A stretch of 5,971 nt of DNA from Candidatus Izemoplasma sp. GTDB lineage: Bacteria; Bacillota_I; Bacilli_A; Izemoplasmatales; Izemoplasmataceae. The translations under genes were made by a program, and so were the position numbers. Of the stretch, positions 1 to 5,204 are shown piece after piece. A model generated the notes under the pieces. It was not told where the DNA came from, searched no databases, and worked only from the letters and a program-made list of their open reading frames with translations. The DNA lies in NCBI GenBank assembly GCA_007116205.1, contig SKIY01000034.1, positions 1-5,971 on the forward strand. The letters are read 5' to 3'. Numbering within the stretch: the first letter of the stretch is position 1; the number at the start of each line of letters is the position of its first letter.

Positions 1-1
1 T

Positions 2-460
2 AGCTTGGTGACAGCGAGTTTATATGTTATTAATAAAGCGCCCGATGTTGCAATTGCTGAGGTGGCGATTGGGAGTGCTATTATCCCGCTAATTTATGTT
101 ATAAGTATTTCCCGACAGCGTGAATTTATTGTACTTGATAAAGCGATGGATGATTTTATTATCCATGATGATGCTTTTACTGGGGTTGGCTATATCTTTT
201 TGAAACGGTTTACGGATTTTTATCATTTGGAGTTAAATATTAGTAATGATGTTAGACTTTGTTCTTTAGGCGCAGGACGGGATCAGTTGTTGTGTGAGGA
301 GACGAATGTCGATTTAATCATTTCTAAAGATGAAGAGACGGGTAAGTATATATTGAAGGGAAAAGAATCAAGTATATTAATGAACAAACTCAAACAAATG
401 GCGAAAGATTATGATACGATTGAGGTTGTGACATTTAAGGATCGTGATTTCGGTGATTAG
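2..460 (+). CDS. MbhD-like (DUF4040) Mrp antiporter subunit with soluble C-terminal domain, 5' partial
   Basis: This is a membrane subunit of an Mrp/Mbh-type cation-proton antiporter. The reading frame is open to the window edge, so the true start lies upstream; the TTG at position 5 has no visible ribosome binding site. The first ~40 visible residues are hydrophobic and carry the DUF4040 signature APDVAIAEVAIGSA, which corresponds to MbhD or the C-terminal part of MrpA. After the membrane segment (ending near ISRQREF) come about 110 mostly polar residues that are not part of a standard MbhD. They begin VLDKAMDDFIIHDDAF and end with a charged tail VTFKDRDFGD, and I do not recognise this domain. 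It probably lies on one face of the membrane attached to the complex. The gene overlaps the next one by up to 17 bases, so they are co-transcribed and probably translationally coupled. The DUF4040 assignment is fairly secure; the tail's function is unknown. Confidence 0.8.
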   Translation, partial: SLVTASLYVINKAPDVAIAEVAIGSAIIPLIYVISISRQREFIVLDKAMDDFIIHDDAFTGVGYIFLKRFTDFYHLELNISNDVRLCSLGAGRDQLLCEETNVDLIISKDEETGKYILKGKESSILMNKLKQMAKDYDTIEVVTFKDRDFGD

Positions 461-1145
461 AAACGGATTCTTAATATTATTGTTGTTAACGCTTTTTTCG
501 GTCTTTTATTTCTCCCTTCAAGACCTTGCTGAATTTGGGAAAAACAGTGCACAGTATTTTTTAGACCACGGGTTAGAAGAAACGGGTTCTAATAACTTAG
601 TTACGAGTATTTTGTTGGATTACCGATTGTTTGATAGTTTATTTGAAGCAGGGATTTTGTTAATTGCGGTTTCAGGGATTATTTGGATTAGCAAGCATGA
701 AATTGAAGAGAAAAACGCGGAGTTTATGATTGATAAATTTAAAACACCAGACTTGTTTGTAACGTTTAGTCGTTTGGTTTATCCGTTGATGTTGGCATTT
801 GGGTTTTATATTATTATCAATGGACATGTCTCACCAGGTGGTGGGTTTCAAGGTGGTGCGATTGTCGCGACAGCGATTTTGATTCTTTATTATATTGATG
901 CTGAAAAAGAAACGAATATTAAAATGATTGTAACGATTGAGAAGTATTTGTATTTAACGATTTTGGTTATTGCGTCGTTGAGTTTCTTTACAAGGGGCAC
1001 ATTTTTTACCAATATTTTTGATCCGAACACGTTTGATACGGGAACGCAGTCTATTTATTTGATTGTTTTAAATGTGTTGGTTGGGTTTAAGGTTGCTTTA
1101 GGGCTTTGGACAATCTTTACTGCATTTTTAAAGGAGGGAAGATAA
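444..1145 (+). CDS. mnhB: MbhE-MnhB fusion subunit of Mrp-type Na+/H+ antiporter
   Basis: This 233-residue membrane protein joins two antiporter modules. Residues ~1-82 resemble MbhE (the extreme C-terminus of MrpA): a membrane segment at 8-24, then the motif GSNNLVTSILLDYRLFDSLFE (48-68, retaining D59-Y60-R61, D64 and E68) and a second membrane segment. Residues ~103-230 are MnhB/MrpB, identified by NGHVSPGGGFQGGAI (126-140, with H128 and the PGGGFQGG loop) and about four membrane segments. MrpB is an essential structural subunit of the complex, working with MrpA, C and D. The start is GTG 444 or GTG 453: TAAGG at 436-440 lies 3 bases before the first and 12 before the second, so neither spacing is ideal. 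Both overlap the upstream gene. The stop overlaps the mnhC start by one base (TAATG). In many bacteria the first half is the end of mrpA, so its attachment to mrpB is a lineage-specific arrangement. Confidence 0.9.
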   Translation: MISVIRNGFLILLLLTLFSVFYFSLQDLAEFGKNSAQYFLDHGLEETGSNNLVTSILLDYRLFDSLFEAGILLIAVSGIIWISKHEIEEKNAEFMIDKFKTPDLFVTFSRLVYPLMLAFGFYIIINGHVSPGGGFQGGAIVATAILILYYIDAEKETNIKMIVTIEKYLYLTILVIASLSFFTRGTFFTNIFDPNTFDTGTQSIYLIVLNVLVGFKVALGLWTIFTAFLKEGR

Positions 1146-1480
1146 TGGATCCTTTATTGACGTTTATTGTAATTTTGGTTGGGATGTATGGTCTTTCCAC
1201 CAGTAAGAATATTATTAAAAGTGTCTTTAGTGTTACGATTATGGAATCAGGTGTTATTTTGCTGTTTTTAAATTTAGGAAATTTAGAAGGTGGCAGTATT
1301 CCGATTATTACGCAAGCATCTGAAATTATTGCTGACCCTTTACCACAAGCGTTAATGATTACGACGATTGTTATTGGGTCGACAGTAACGGCGCTTGCTT
1401 TGATGCTTTGTATTAAAGTATTCCACCACTACGGTACGGTTGAGTGGCGCGAAATCTTACGTAGAGGTGGTGGTAAATAA
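1145..1480 (+). CDS. mnhC: Mrp-type Na+/H+ antiporter subunit MnhC (NuoK-like)
   Basis: This 111-residue protein has three membrane segments, the usual size and topology of MnhC/MrpC, a homologue of complex I subunit NuoK. The family hallmark is DPLPQALMITTIVIG (residues 64-78), followed by the third membrane helix. A glutamate in helix 2 (E34, in IMESGV) may correspond to the proton-path glutamate of NuoK, but I cannot align it firmly. The start is ATG 1145, with an excellent Shine-Dalgarno AAGGAGG at 1131-1137 seven bases upstream. A longer in-frame reading from TTG 1106 is unlikely, because it lies inside the end of mnhB and would skip that ribosome binding site. The gene overlaps mnhB and mnhD by one base each (TAATG junctions), so expression is probably tightly coupled. 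Confidence 0.95.
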   Translation: MDPLLTFIVILVGMYGLSTSKNIIKSVFSVTIMESGVILLFLNLGNLEGGSIPIITQASEIIADPLPQALMITTIVIGSTVTALALMLCIKVFHHYGTVEWREILRRGGGK

Positions 1481-3084
1481 TGCTTTTTGTACCAGTGTAT
1501 ATTATTTTTATTCCGATTTTCACGGCACTGGTCATTTACCTGTTTAAAAACCGATATATTAATTATTTAGCGTTATTGGCGCAAGCTGCGATTACTGTGT
1601 TGCTGGTGCTTTATCACTACACGTATAAAGGCAATTATGGTGATACGCTTTTTTGGTTTGGCGATTGGCAAACGATAGGAATCAGTTTGGTGAATGATGA
1701 GATTAGTGAATCGTTTTTATTTTTGAGTGTATTCAGTTGGTGGATGGTGCTGATATACACGTTTGAAAAAGGGAAGACGGACCATAATTTTTTATTCTTT
1801 TTGATGTTTTTACAAGGGGTCTTTTTGGGGCTTTTACAGTCGAATGATCTTTTTAATATGTTTGTTTTTATGGAACTGACAACGATTATTGTGACGATTC
1901 TTATTGCGTATAAAAAAGCAGGGGATTCGTTTCGCGCTGGGATTTATTATTTGTTGTTAAATACCAGTGGTGTGTTAATGTTTTTGATTGGGATTATTTT
2001 GTTATACAATACGTTTGGAACGATTAATGTAGAGCAGATTGGTTCTTTAATTCATCTTTATGGTGAGGAGACGGTCATTCGGTTCTCATATGTTTTGATG
2101 ATGGGTGGTATTGCGGTTAAGAGTGCTTTATTTCCTGTTTTCACATGGTTACCTAGAGCGCACGGGGTTGCAGCAAGTGCCATTAGTGCGCTGTTGAGTG
2201 GGCTCGTTGTTAAGGGTGGTTTGTATTTATTTATTCGTATTAATGGGATGTATGCCGGTGCCGCGATTGATTATACCGAGTTTTTTTATTGGGTTGGTGC
2301 AATCACGGCGGTAGTTGGGGTAATGTTTGCCCTTAGTCAAAAGGATATCAAACAAGTGTTGGCCTATCATACGATCAGTCAGATTGGGATTGTTATGATG
2401 GGGCTGTCGAGTTTACATGATACGGCGATGTTTTATGGCGGATTCTTACATATTTTCAACCATGCGCTCTTTAAAAGCTTACTGTTCTTAGGTGCTGGAA
2501 TTATTATTAAAGCGTATAAGACGAAAAAAGTCGGGGAAATACGTGGGGTTATGCGAGCGATGCCTGTTGTCAGTGTGTTTATGATTATTGGGATGTTATC
2601 GATTACCGGGGCACCGTTTTTTTTTTGGTTTATTTCGAAATCGATTATCAAATATGGGATTATGGATTCGGGTATTAAATATTGGATATTGTTTGTGGTA
2701 AATATTGGAACGGCGACGTCGTTTATTAAACTAAGTCAAATTTTCTTTGGTCAAAAACGCATGACGATTCGTTTGAAACGTTTACCGCAACGGATCACGC
2801 TGATGACACTTGCGTTTGCGTGTGTTGCGCTGGGAAATTTTTATATTCAAATTGGTGAGGGATTCTTTGGATTGCCACTGCAAGAAGTCACGGTTGCGGA
2901 TTGGGCAGCACTGTTTGATTACGCTTTAGCGTTATCGATTGGACTGGCTTTTTATAAGCTGGTGATCGAACCTGATTATAAACCGGTACGCTACATACGT
3001 AATTTTCAGATGTCTTTTGAAACTGCGAATTATTTGTTTGTCGTGTTCTTAGTGGTTATGACTGTATATTTTGTGGTTCTTTAA
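1480..3084 (+). CDS. mnhD: Mrp-type Na+/H+ antiporter subunit MnhD (NuoL/M/N-like proton channel)
   Basis: This 534-residue polytopic protein has about 14 membrane segments. It belongs to the proton-conducting antiporter family shared with complex I NuoL/M/N and MbhH. Family motifs in order are LFNMFVFMELTTI (E132, the helix-5 glutamate), GGIAVKSALFPVFTWLPRAH (K214 and H228), the helix-8 lysine K245 in GLVVKGG, QKDIKQVLAYHTISQIG, and NHALFKSLLFL (K332, central proton path). K387 in FISKS lies near helix 12. All the charged residues expected for proton transfer appear present. MnhD works with MrpA/MbhD-E, B and C to exchange Na+ (or another cation) for H+ across the membrane. The start ATG overlaps the mnhC stop, with a GAGGTGG-like ribosome binding site at about 1464-1470. 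The gene is the last of the operon and is followed at once by a terminator. A run of ten T (2617-2626) encodes part of the GAPFFFWF segment, where most relatives have a small residue such as Gly before the final Phe. Confidence 0.96.
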   Translation: MLFVPVYIIFIPIFTALVIYLFKNRYINYLALLAQAAITVLLVLYHYTYKGNYGDTLFWFGDWQTIGISLVNDEISESFLFLSVFSWWMVLIYTFEKGKTDHNFLFFLMFLQGVFLGLLQSNDLFNMFVFMELTTIIVTILIAYKKAGDSFRAGIYYLLLNTSGVLMFLIGIILLYNTFGTINVEQIGSLIHLYGEETVIRFSYVLMMGGIAVKSALFPVFTWLPRAHGVAASAISALLSGLVVKGGLYLFIRINGMYAGAAIDYTEFFYWVGAITAVVGVMFALSQKDIKQVLAYHTISQIGIVMMGLSSLHDTAMFYGGFLHIFNHALFKSLLFLGAGIIIKAYKTKKVGEIRGVMRAMPVVSVFMIIGMLSITGAPFFFWFISKSIIKYGIMDSGIKYWILFVVNIGTATSFIKLSQIFFGQKRMTIRLKRLPQRITLMTLAFACVALGNFYIQIGEGFFGLPLQEVTVADWAALFDYALALSIGLAFYKLVIEPDYKPVRYIRNFQMSFETANYLFVVFLVVMTVYFVVL

Positions 3085-3113
3085 CACCGTTTAAAACGGT
3101 GTTTTTTCTTTTT
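3083..3113 (+). terminator. Intrinsic terminator of the mnh operon
   Basis: A perfect 10-base inverted repeat AACACCGTTT / AAACGGTGTT (3083-3092 and 3094-3103) begins inside the mnhD stop codon. It is followed by TTTTTTCTTTTT. The realistic stem is AACACCG/CGGTGTT with an AT-rich loop. It ends the antiporter operon. Confidence 0.93.
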
Positions 3114-3135
3114 ATTTAAAAAATAATGGTATAAT
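3106..3135 (+). promoter_or_regulatory. Extended -10 promoter for the PH-domain gene
   Basis: TATAAT at 3130-3135 is preceded by TGG (3127-3129), giving a TGn extended -10. The -35 region is poor (TTCTTT or TCTTTT at about 3106-3112) and lies in the T tract of the preceding terminator. Extended -10 promoters often tolerate a weak -35. It is 24 bases upstream of the ATG at 3159, so the leader is short. Confidence 0.75.
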
Positions 3136-3158
3136 AAGTTAAAGGTGGAGGTGTTTTT

Positions 3159-3632
3159 ATGCATACAGCAGAAGAGACAGTGCTTTCAACAAAGACGTCA
3201 CGCTGGATGGCGTTTGGGTTTTTAGGGTCAAAGTTCATGCTCGGACTTTTGCTTGTTGTGGTGGCTTCAGGGATTGGGCAGTTTATTGAAGAACCAGTGA
3301 AGTATTTATTTTATGCGTCTGCAGGGCTTTATGTTATGCTATTTTTAGCACGCTTGTTTGGGATGAAAAAAGAATATGCTGAGTTAACGAATCAACGGGT
3401 TATTGTCAAGCGTAGACTCGGCTCTAGCAGAAGAAAAATTATTGTACCGTTAAATCATGTGGCAGTATTTGAGGTACAACAAGGGAGTACGGGGCGCAAG
3501 CTTAAGTTTGGATCGGTCATTATTTATACCACGGGTAATCATAAAATTGAACTTGAAAGTATGGCTAAAATTGAAGATTTACAAGAAGGATTACACGCAC
3601 AGCTTACGAATCATTGGCAACTAAAAAAATAA
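3159..3632 (+). CDS. Small membrane protein with bacterial PH domain (bPH_2/DUF304-like)
   Basis: This 157-residue protein has two hydrophobic segments (about 16-43 and 47-69) and a cytoplasmic-type domain from ~72 to 150. The domain matches the bacterial PH (DUF304/YdbS-like) pattern: YAELTNQRVIVKRR (73-86), a basic stretch, IVPLNHVAVFEVQQG (95-109), a glycine and basic turn, then FGSVIIYTTGNHKIELESM with a final helix IEDLQEGLHAQL. Such proteins are membrane-anchored and their biochemical role is mostly unknown; some belong to envelope-stress or membrane-homeostasis systems. The start ATG has GGAGG at 3147-3151, seven bases upstream. It has its own promoter and terminator, so it is monocistronic. 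The tandem pairing of DUF304 genes seen elsewhere (YdbS/YdbT) is absent. The family call is based on pattern recognition; the specific function is unknown. Confidence 0.8.
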   Translation: MHTAEETVLSTKTSRWMAFGFLGSKFMLGLLLVVVASGIGQFIEEPVKYLFYASAGLYVMLFLARLFGMKKEYAELTNQRVIVKRRLGSSRRKIIVPLNHVAVFEVQQGSTGRKLKFGSVIIYTTGNHKIELESMAKIEDLQEGLHAQLTNHWQLKK

Positions 3633-3654
3633 AGCGGTTAACCGCTTTTTTTTT
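3631..3654 (+). terminator. Intrinsic terminator of the PH-domain gene, possibly bidirectional
   Basis: Stem AAAGCGG (3631-3637), loop TTAA, stem CCGCTTT (3642-3648), followed by a run of nine T (3646-3654). It starts in the stop codon of the PH-domain gene. The A run on its left (3623-3629) would supply a U tract on the other strand, so it could also catch transcripts arriving from the convergent gene. Confidence 0.93.
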
Positions 3655-3656
3655 GC

Positions 3657-3685
3657 AGAAAAAAAGCAAAGCTTGCGCTTTGCTT
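3657..3685 (-). terminator. Intrinsic terminator of the CYTH gene
   Basis: On the minus strand the stop codon is followed directly by AAGCAAAGC, a 4-base GCAA loop, GCTTTGCTT (3685-3664 on the plus-strand scale) and then a T run (plus-strand A run 3659-3665). This is a nine-pair stem, and the GNRA-type tetraloop would add stability. Confidence 0.92.
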
Positions 3686-4280
3686 AACGGTATTTTTTAG
3701 AACGTCTTGGACTTTGTTTAAATTCGATTTCATATTTTTGTAACAGTTCTTTAAACTGATTGGTAATTTTTGAAGAATCACTGCTTTGCGATTGATCGAT
3801 TCTAGTCCCAATTTCATAATAGGTTTTTCCGCGATGGGAAATGCGATCAAAATATACCTTTTGGTTGAGGTACATCGCGTAAACACGATTGACTTTAATC
3901 ATATTCACAAGTTTTACATCATTGCCATGAACGGAAGAGAGTTCGGCGATTTCACCTTGAGGTAATACGTTGTTATAGGCGAGTAAACGCATCTCTTTTT
4001 CATCGATTTGTTCGTAATACTCTAAGTAGGTATCTTTTTCAATCGTTGGTATTTTTAAGGTGAGATGATAACTAATATCATTCTCTTTAACGACGGTTCT
4101 AAGCCGTAATGTGATGTTTTTCTTCATTAGGCTTTCATCTTTTGTATCAAAGTAATAATTGTAATGAAAGTCTTTTCTATCACTGAACTCGACCATTAAA
4201 TAATCCATGATGGCATGGCAGTCAGTTTTTGATAATTCATGACGCAATTCTTTATCTAATATACGTTTTTTTTGTACCAT
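3684..4280 (-). CDS. CYTH-domain (triphosphate tunnel metalloenzyme-like) protein, YjbK-type
   Basis: This 198-residue soluble protein follows the CYTH beta-barrel pattern. It has NYYFDTKDESL (41-51), LRLRT (58-62), YHLTLKIP (71-78), YLEYYEQI (85-92), VYFDR (142-146), YYEIGTRI (154-161), a late helix FKELLQKYEIEF, and a basic tail RRSKKYR of the kind that ends Gram-positive YjbK-like proteins. CYTH enzymes cleave triphosphates (PPPi, thiamine triphosphate) or make cAMP using Mg2+ or Mn2+ bound by acidic residues inside the tunnel. The N-terminal ExExK motif is not canonical here; the best counterpart is D9-K10-E11-L12-R13. The late acidic strand, usually ELE-like, reads YEIGTRI. Basic tunnel residues (R59, R61, K76) remain. 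It may be a divergent or weakened phosphohydrolase, or a phosphate-ligand binder. The start ATG has GGAGGG (plus 4288-4293) seven bases away. It is monocistronic, between its own promoter and terminator. Confidence 0.85.
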   Translation of the reverse strand: MVQKKRILDKELRHELSKTDCHAIMDYLMVEFSDRKDFHYNYYFDTKDESLMKKNITLRLRTVVKENDISYHLTLKIPTIEKDTYLEYYEQIDEKEMRLLAYNNVLPQGEIAELSSVHGNDVKLVNMIKVNRVYAMYLNQKVYFDRISHRGKTYYEIGTRIDQSQSSDSSKITNQFKELLQKYEIEFKQSPRRSKKYR

Positions 4281-4309
4281 GTTTTATCCCTCCGTATGTT
4301 TATATCCCT

Positions 4310-4338
4310 ATTATACAACACTTTGACCGATATGTGAA
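4310..4338 (-). promoter_or_regulatory. Sigma-A-like promoter for the CYTH gene
   Basis: Read on the minus strand, TTCACA (plus 4333-4338) is separated by 17 bases from TATAAT (plus 4310-4315). This is one mismatch from the consensus -35 and a perfect -10. It is about 30 bases upstream of the CYTH start codon. Confidence 0.85.
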
Positions 4339-4355
4339 AGTAAGACATGAAAAGA

Positions 4356-4384
4356 TTCATGTTCTTTAAAAAATATGGTACAAT
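4356..4384 (+). promoter_or_regulatory. Extended -10 promoter for the EIIA-like gene
   Basis: TACAAT (4379-4384) is preceded by TGG (4376-4378), an extended -10. TTCATG (4356-4361), a partial -35, lies 17 bases upstream. It faces away from the CYTH promoter, with only 17 bases between the two -35 elements. Confidence 0.7.
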
Positions 4385-4410
4385 AGTTTTGGTTGAAAGG
4401 GGAGATGACA

Positions 4411-4848
4411 TTGGAAAACATGCATTTTTCACATCGGCAACTTGATTCTGGTGATTCTTGGGAGACCGTGCTTTATGAAACAGGACAAGAGGCGTATGCG
4501 GCAAAGATGATCAATGCACTGTATTTAAAAGATGTTGTTGAAGTAGTTAATATTCATGAGGATAAGCTTGTTATTAACGAAGATACAGTATTATGGCATG
4601 CAACACCGAGCGAACATGTTAGAAAAAATGTTATTTGTTATACGGAAGTTAAAAAACCATTTCCATATTTTAAAAAACGAATCAAACATGCGTTCTTATT
4701 TGGCGCACAAACGTACCACGATCACATTACTTTATTAAAAACGATTACAAAGTTTACTTTAGAAGCGAACACCAATAAGAAGCTTTACGATCCTAAATTA
4801 ATGCGTGAATGGTTTCTAAAACAAGCACAAACTTATAAGGCCACTTAG
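4411..4848 (+). CDS. Small protein resembling a stand-alone PTS EIIA type-2 (fructose/mannitol-type) domain
   Basis: This is a 145-residue soluble protein. TTG 4411 is the preferred start because AAAGGGGAG (4396-4404) ends six bases before it; ATG 4420 is too far away and ATG 4405 too close. The layout resembles PTS EIIA-2. There is an N-terminal helical part (SWETVLYETGQEAYAAKMIN), then INEDTVLWHATPSEHV (55-70), where H63 matches the phospho-histidine of the family's A-[IV]-P-H-[GA] motif, with Trp replacing Pro. The strand KNVICYTEVKKPFPY follows, then RIKHAFLFGAQTYHDHITLLKTI, which matches the family pattern of a hydrophobic strand followed by HL..L. The end, NKKLYDPKLMREWFL, matches the usual final helices. 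EIIA domains carry phosphate from HPr to EIIB. No EIIB, EIIC or regulator gene lies next to it, so a regulatory role is possible. The family call is a remote match made by eye; the alternative is an uncharacterised small protein. Confidence 0.6.
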   Translation: MENMHFSHRQLDSGDSWETVLYETGQEAYAAKMINALYLKDVVEVVNIHEDKLVINEDTVLWHATPSEHVRKNVICYTEVKKPFPYFKKRIKHAFLFGAQTYHDHITLLKTITKFTLEANTNKKLYDPKLMREWFLKQAQTYKAT

Positions 4849-4864
4849 GTGGTCTTTTTTGTTT
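4837..4864 (+). terminator. Intrinsic terminator overlapping the end of the EIIA-like gene
   Basis: Stem AAGGCCAC (4837-4844) pairs with GTGGTCTT (4849-4856) with one G-U pair, closing a four-base loop TTAG that contains the stop codon (4846-4848). A T tract follows (4855-4860, then G and TTT). Confidence 0.88.
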
Positions 4865-4970
4865 ACAAAGTCGATAATTGTTCCTTTAAGTGGGTAATTA
4901 TAAAAAAGGGGGTTTGGCTTGTAGTATTGTCAAAATACCATAAACTATAGATGGTAAAAGGAGGTGCATT
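4865..4970 (+). promoter_or_regulatory. Upstream regulatory region of the DUF1858-DUF438 unit, with inverted repeats
   Basis: This short intergenic region must hold the promoter of the downstream pair, but no clear consensus promoter is visible. TTGTCA at 4927-4932 looks like a -35, yet no good -10 lies at the right distance (TATAGA at 4946-4951 is only 13 bases away). Two inverted repeats are present: GTATT-N5-AATAC (4924-4928/4934-4938) and TACCAT-N9-ATGGTA (4936-4941/4951-4956). The second abuts the ribosome binding site AAAGGAGGTG (4957-4966). They may be operator half-sites or a small leader hairpin. Confidence 0.4.
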
Positions 4971-5204
4971 ATGCCAGTTATACAAATGCATGATACGGTA
5001 TACAATATTGTTAAAACTTATCCATTGGTTAAAGATATTATGGTAGAATTGGGCTTTAGTAAAATTACGAAAAAAGTTGTTTTGGAGTCCGTAGGCAGAG
5101 TGATGACTTTGCATAAAGGGTTACAAATGCATCACCAAGATATCGCAATGGTACGCACGATATTTGCTAAATATAATTTTACATTGGAGGACAATCATGA
5201 GTGA
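4971..5204 (+). CDS. DUF1858 domain protein
   Basis: This 77-residue protein consists almost entirely of a DUF1858 domain: an aspartate/threonine start (MHDTVYNIVKTYP), the LVKDIMVELGFSKI turn, then VLESVGRVMTLHKGLQMH and a C-terminal helix MVRTIFAKYNF. DUF1858 domains in anaerobic bacteria occur alone or joined to redox and hybrid-cluster-type proteins; their molecular function is not established. The start ATG has a strong AAAGGAGG six bases upstream. Its end overlaps the following DUF438 gene by eight bases, and the ribosome binding site of that gene (GGAGG, 5186-5190) lies within its last codons, so the two are co-expressed. It may act as a small partner of the DUF438 protein (inference). 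Confidence 0.88.
   Translation: MPVIQMHDTVYNIVKTYPLVKDIMVELGFSKITKKVVLESVGRVMTLHKGLQMHHQDIAMVRTIFAKYNFTLEDNHE

Noticed and set aside
2433..2651. Minus-strand open frame of 72 codons inside mnhD
   Set aside because: It lies opposite a highly conserved membrane-protein region, has no convincing ribosome binding site and no recognisable domain; it is an antisense shadow.
3638..3886. Minus-strand open frame of 82 codons overlapping the CYTH gene in another frame
   Set aside because: It reads through the terminator hairpins and overlaps the well-supported CYTH frame.
4256..4504. Minus-strand open frame of 82 codons across the divergent promoter region
   Set aside because: It would cover both promoters and the start of the EIIA-like gene, and its sequence has no family features.
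4862..4890. Possible promoter TTTACA-17-TTTAAG upstream of the DUF1858 gene
   Set aside because: The -10 is poor (4 of 6) and the -35 lies in the T tract of the preceding terminator; too weak to list as a separate feature.
4874..4901. ATAATT...AATTAT inverted repeat
   Set aside because: It is a short, AT-only repeat with a 16-base gap in AT-rich DNA, easily expected by chance.
4863..5114. Minus-strand open frame opposite the DUF1858 gene
   Set aside because: DUF1858 on the plus strand is clear; the reverse reading is rich in His, Asn and Phe with no domain pattern.
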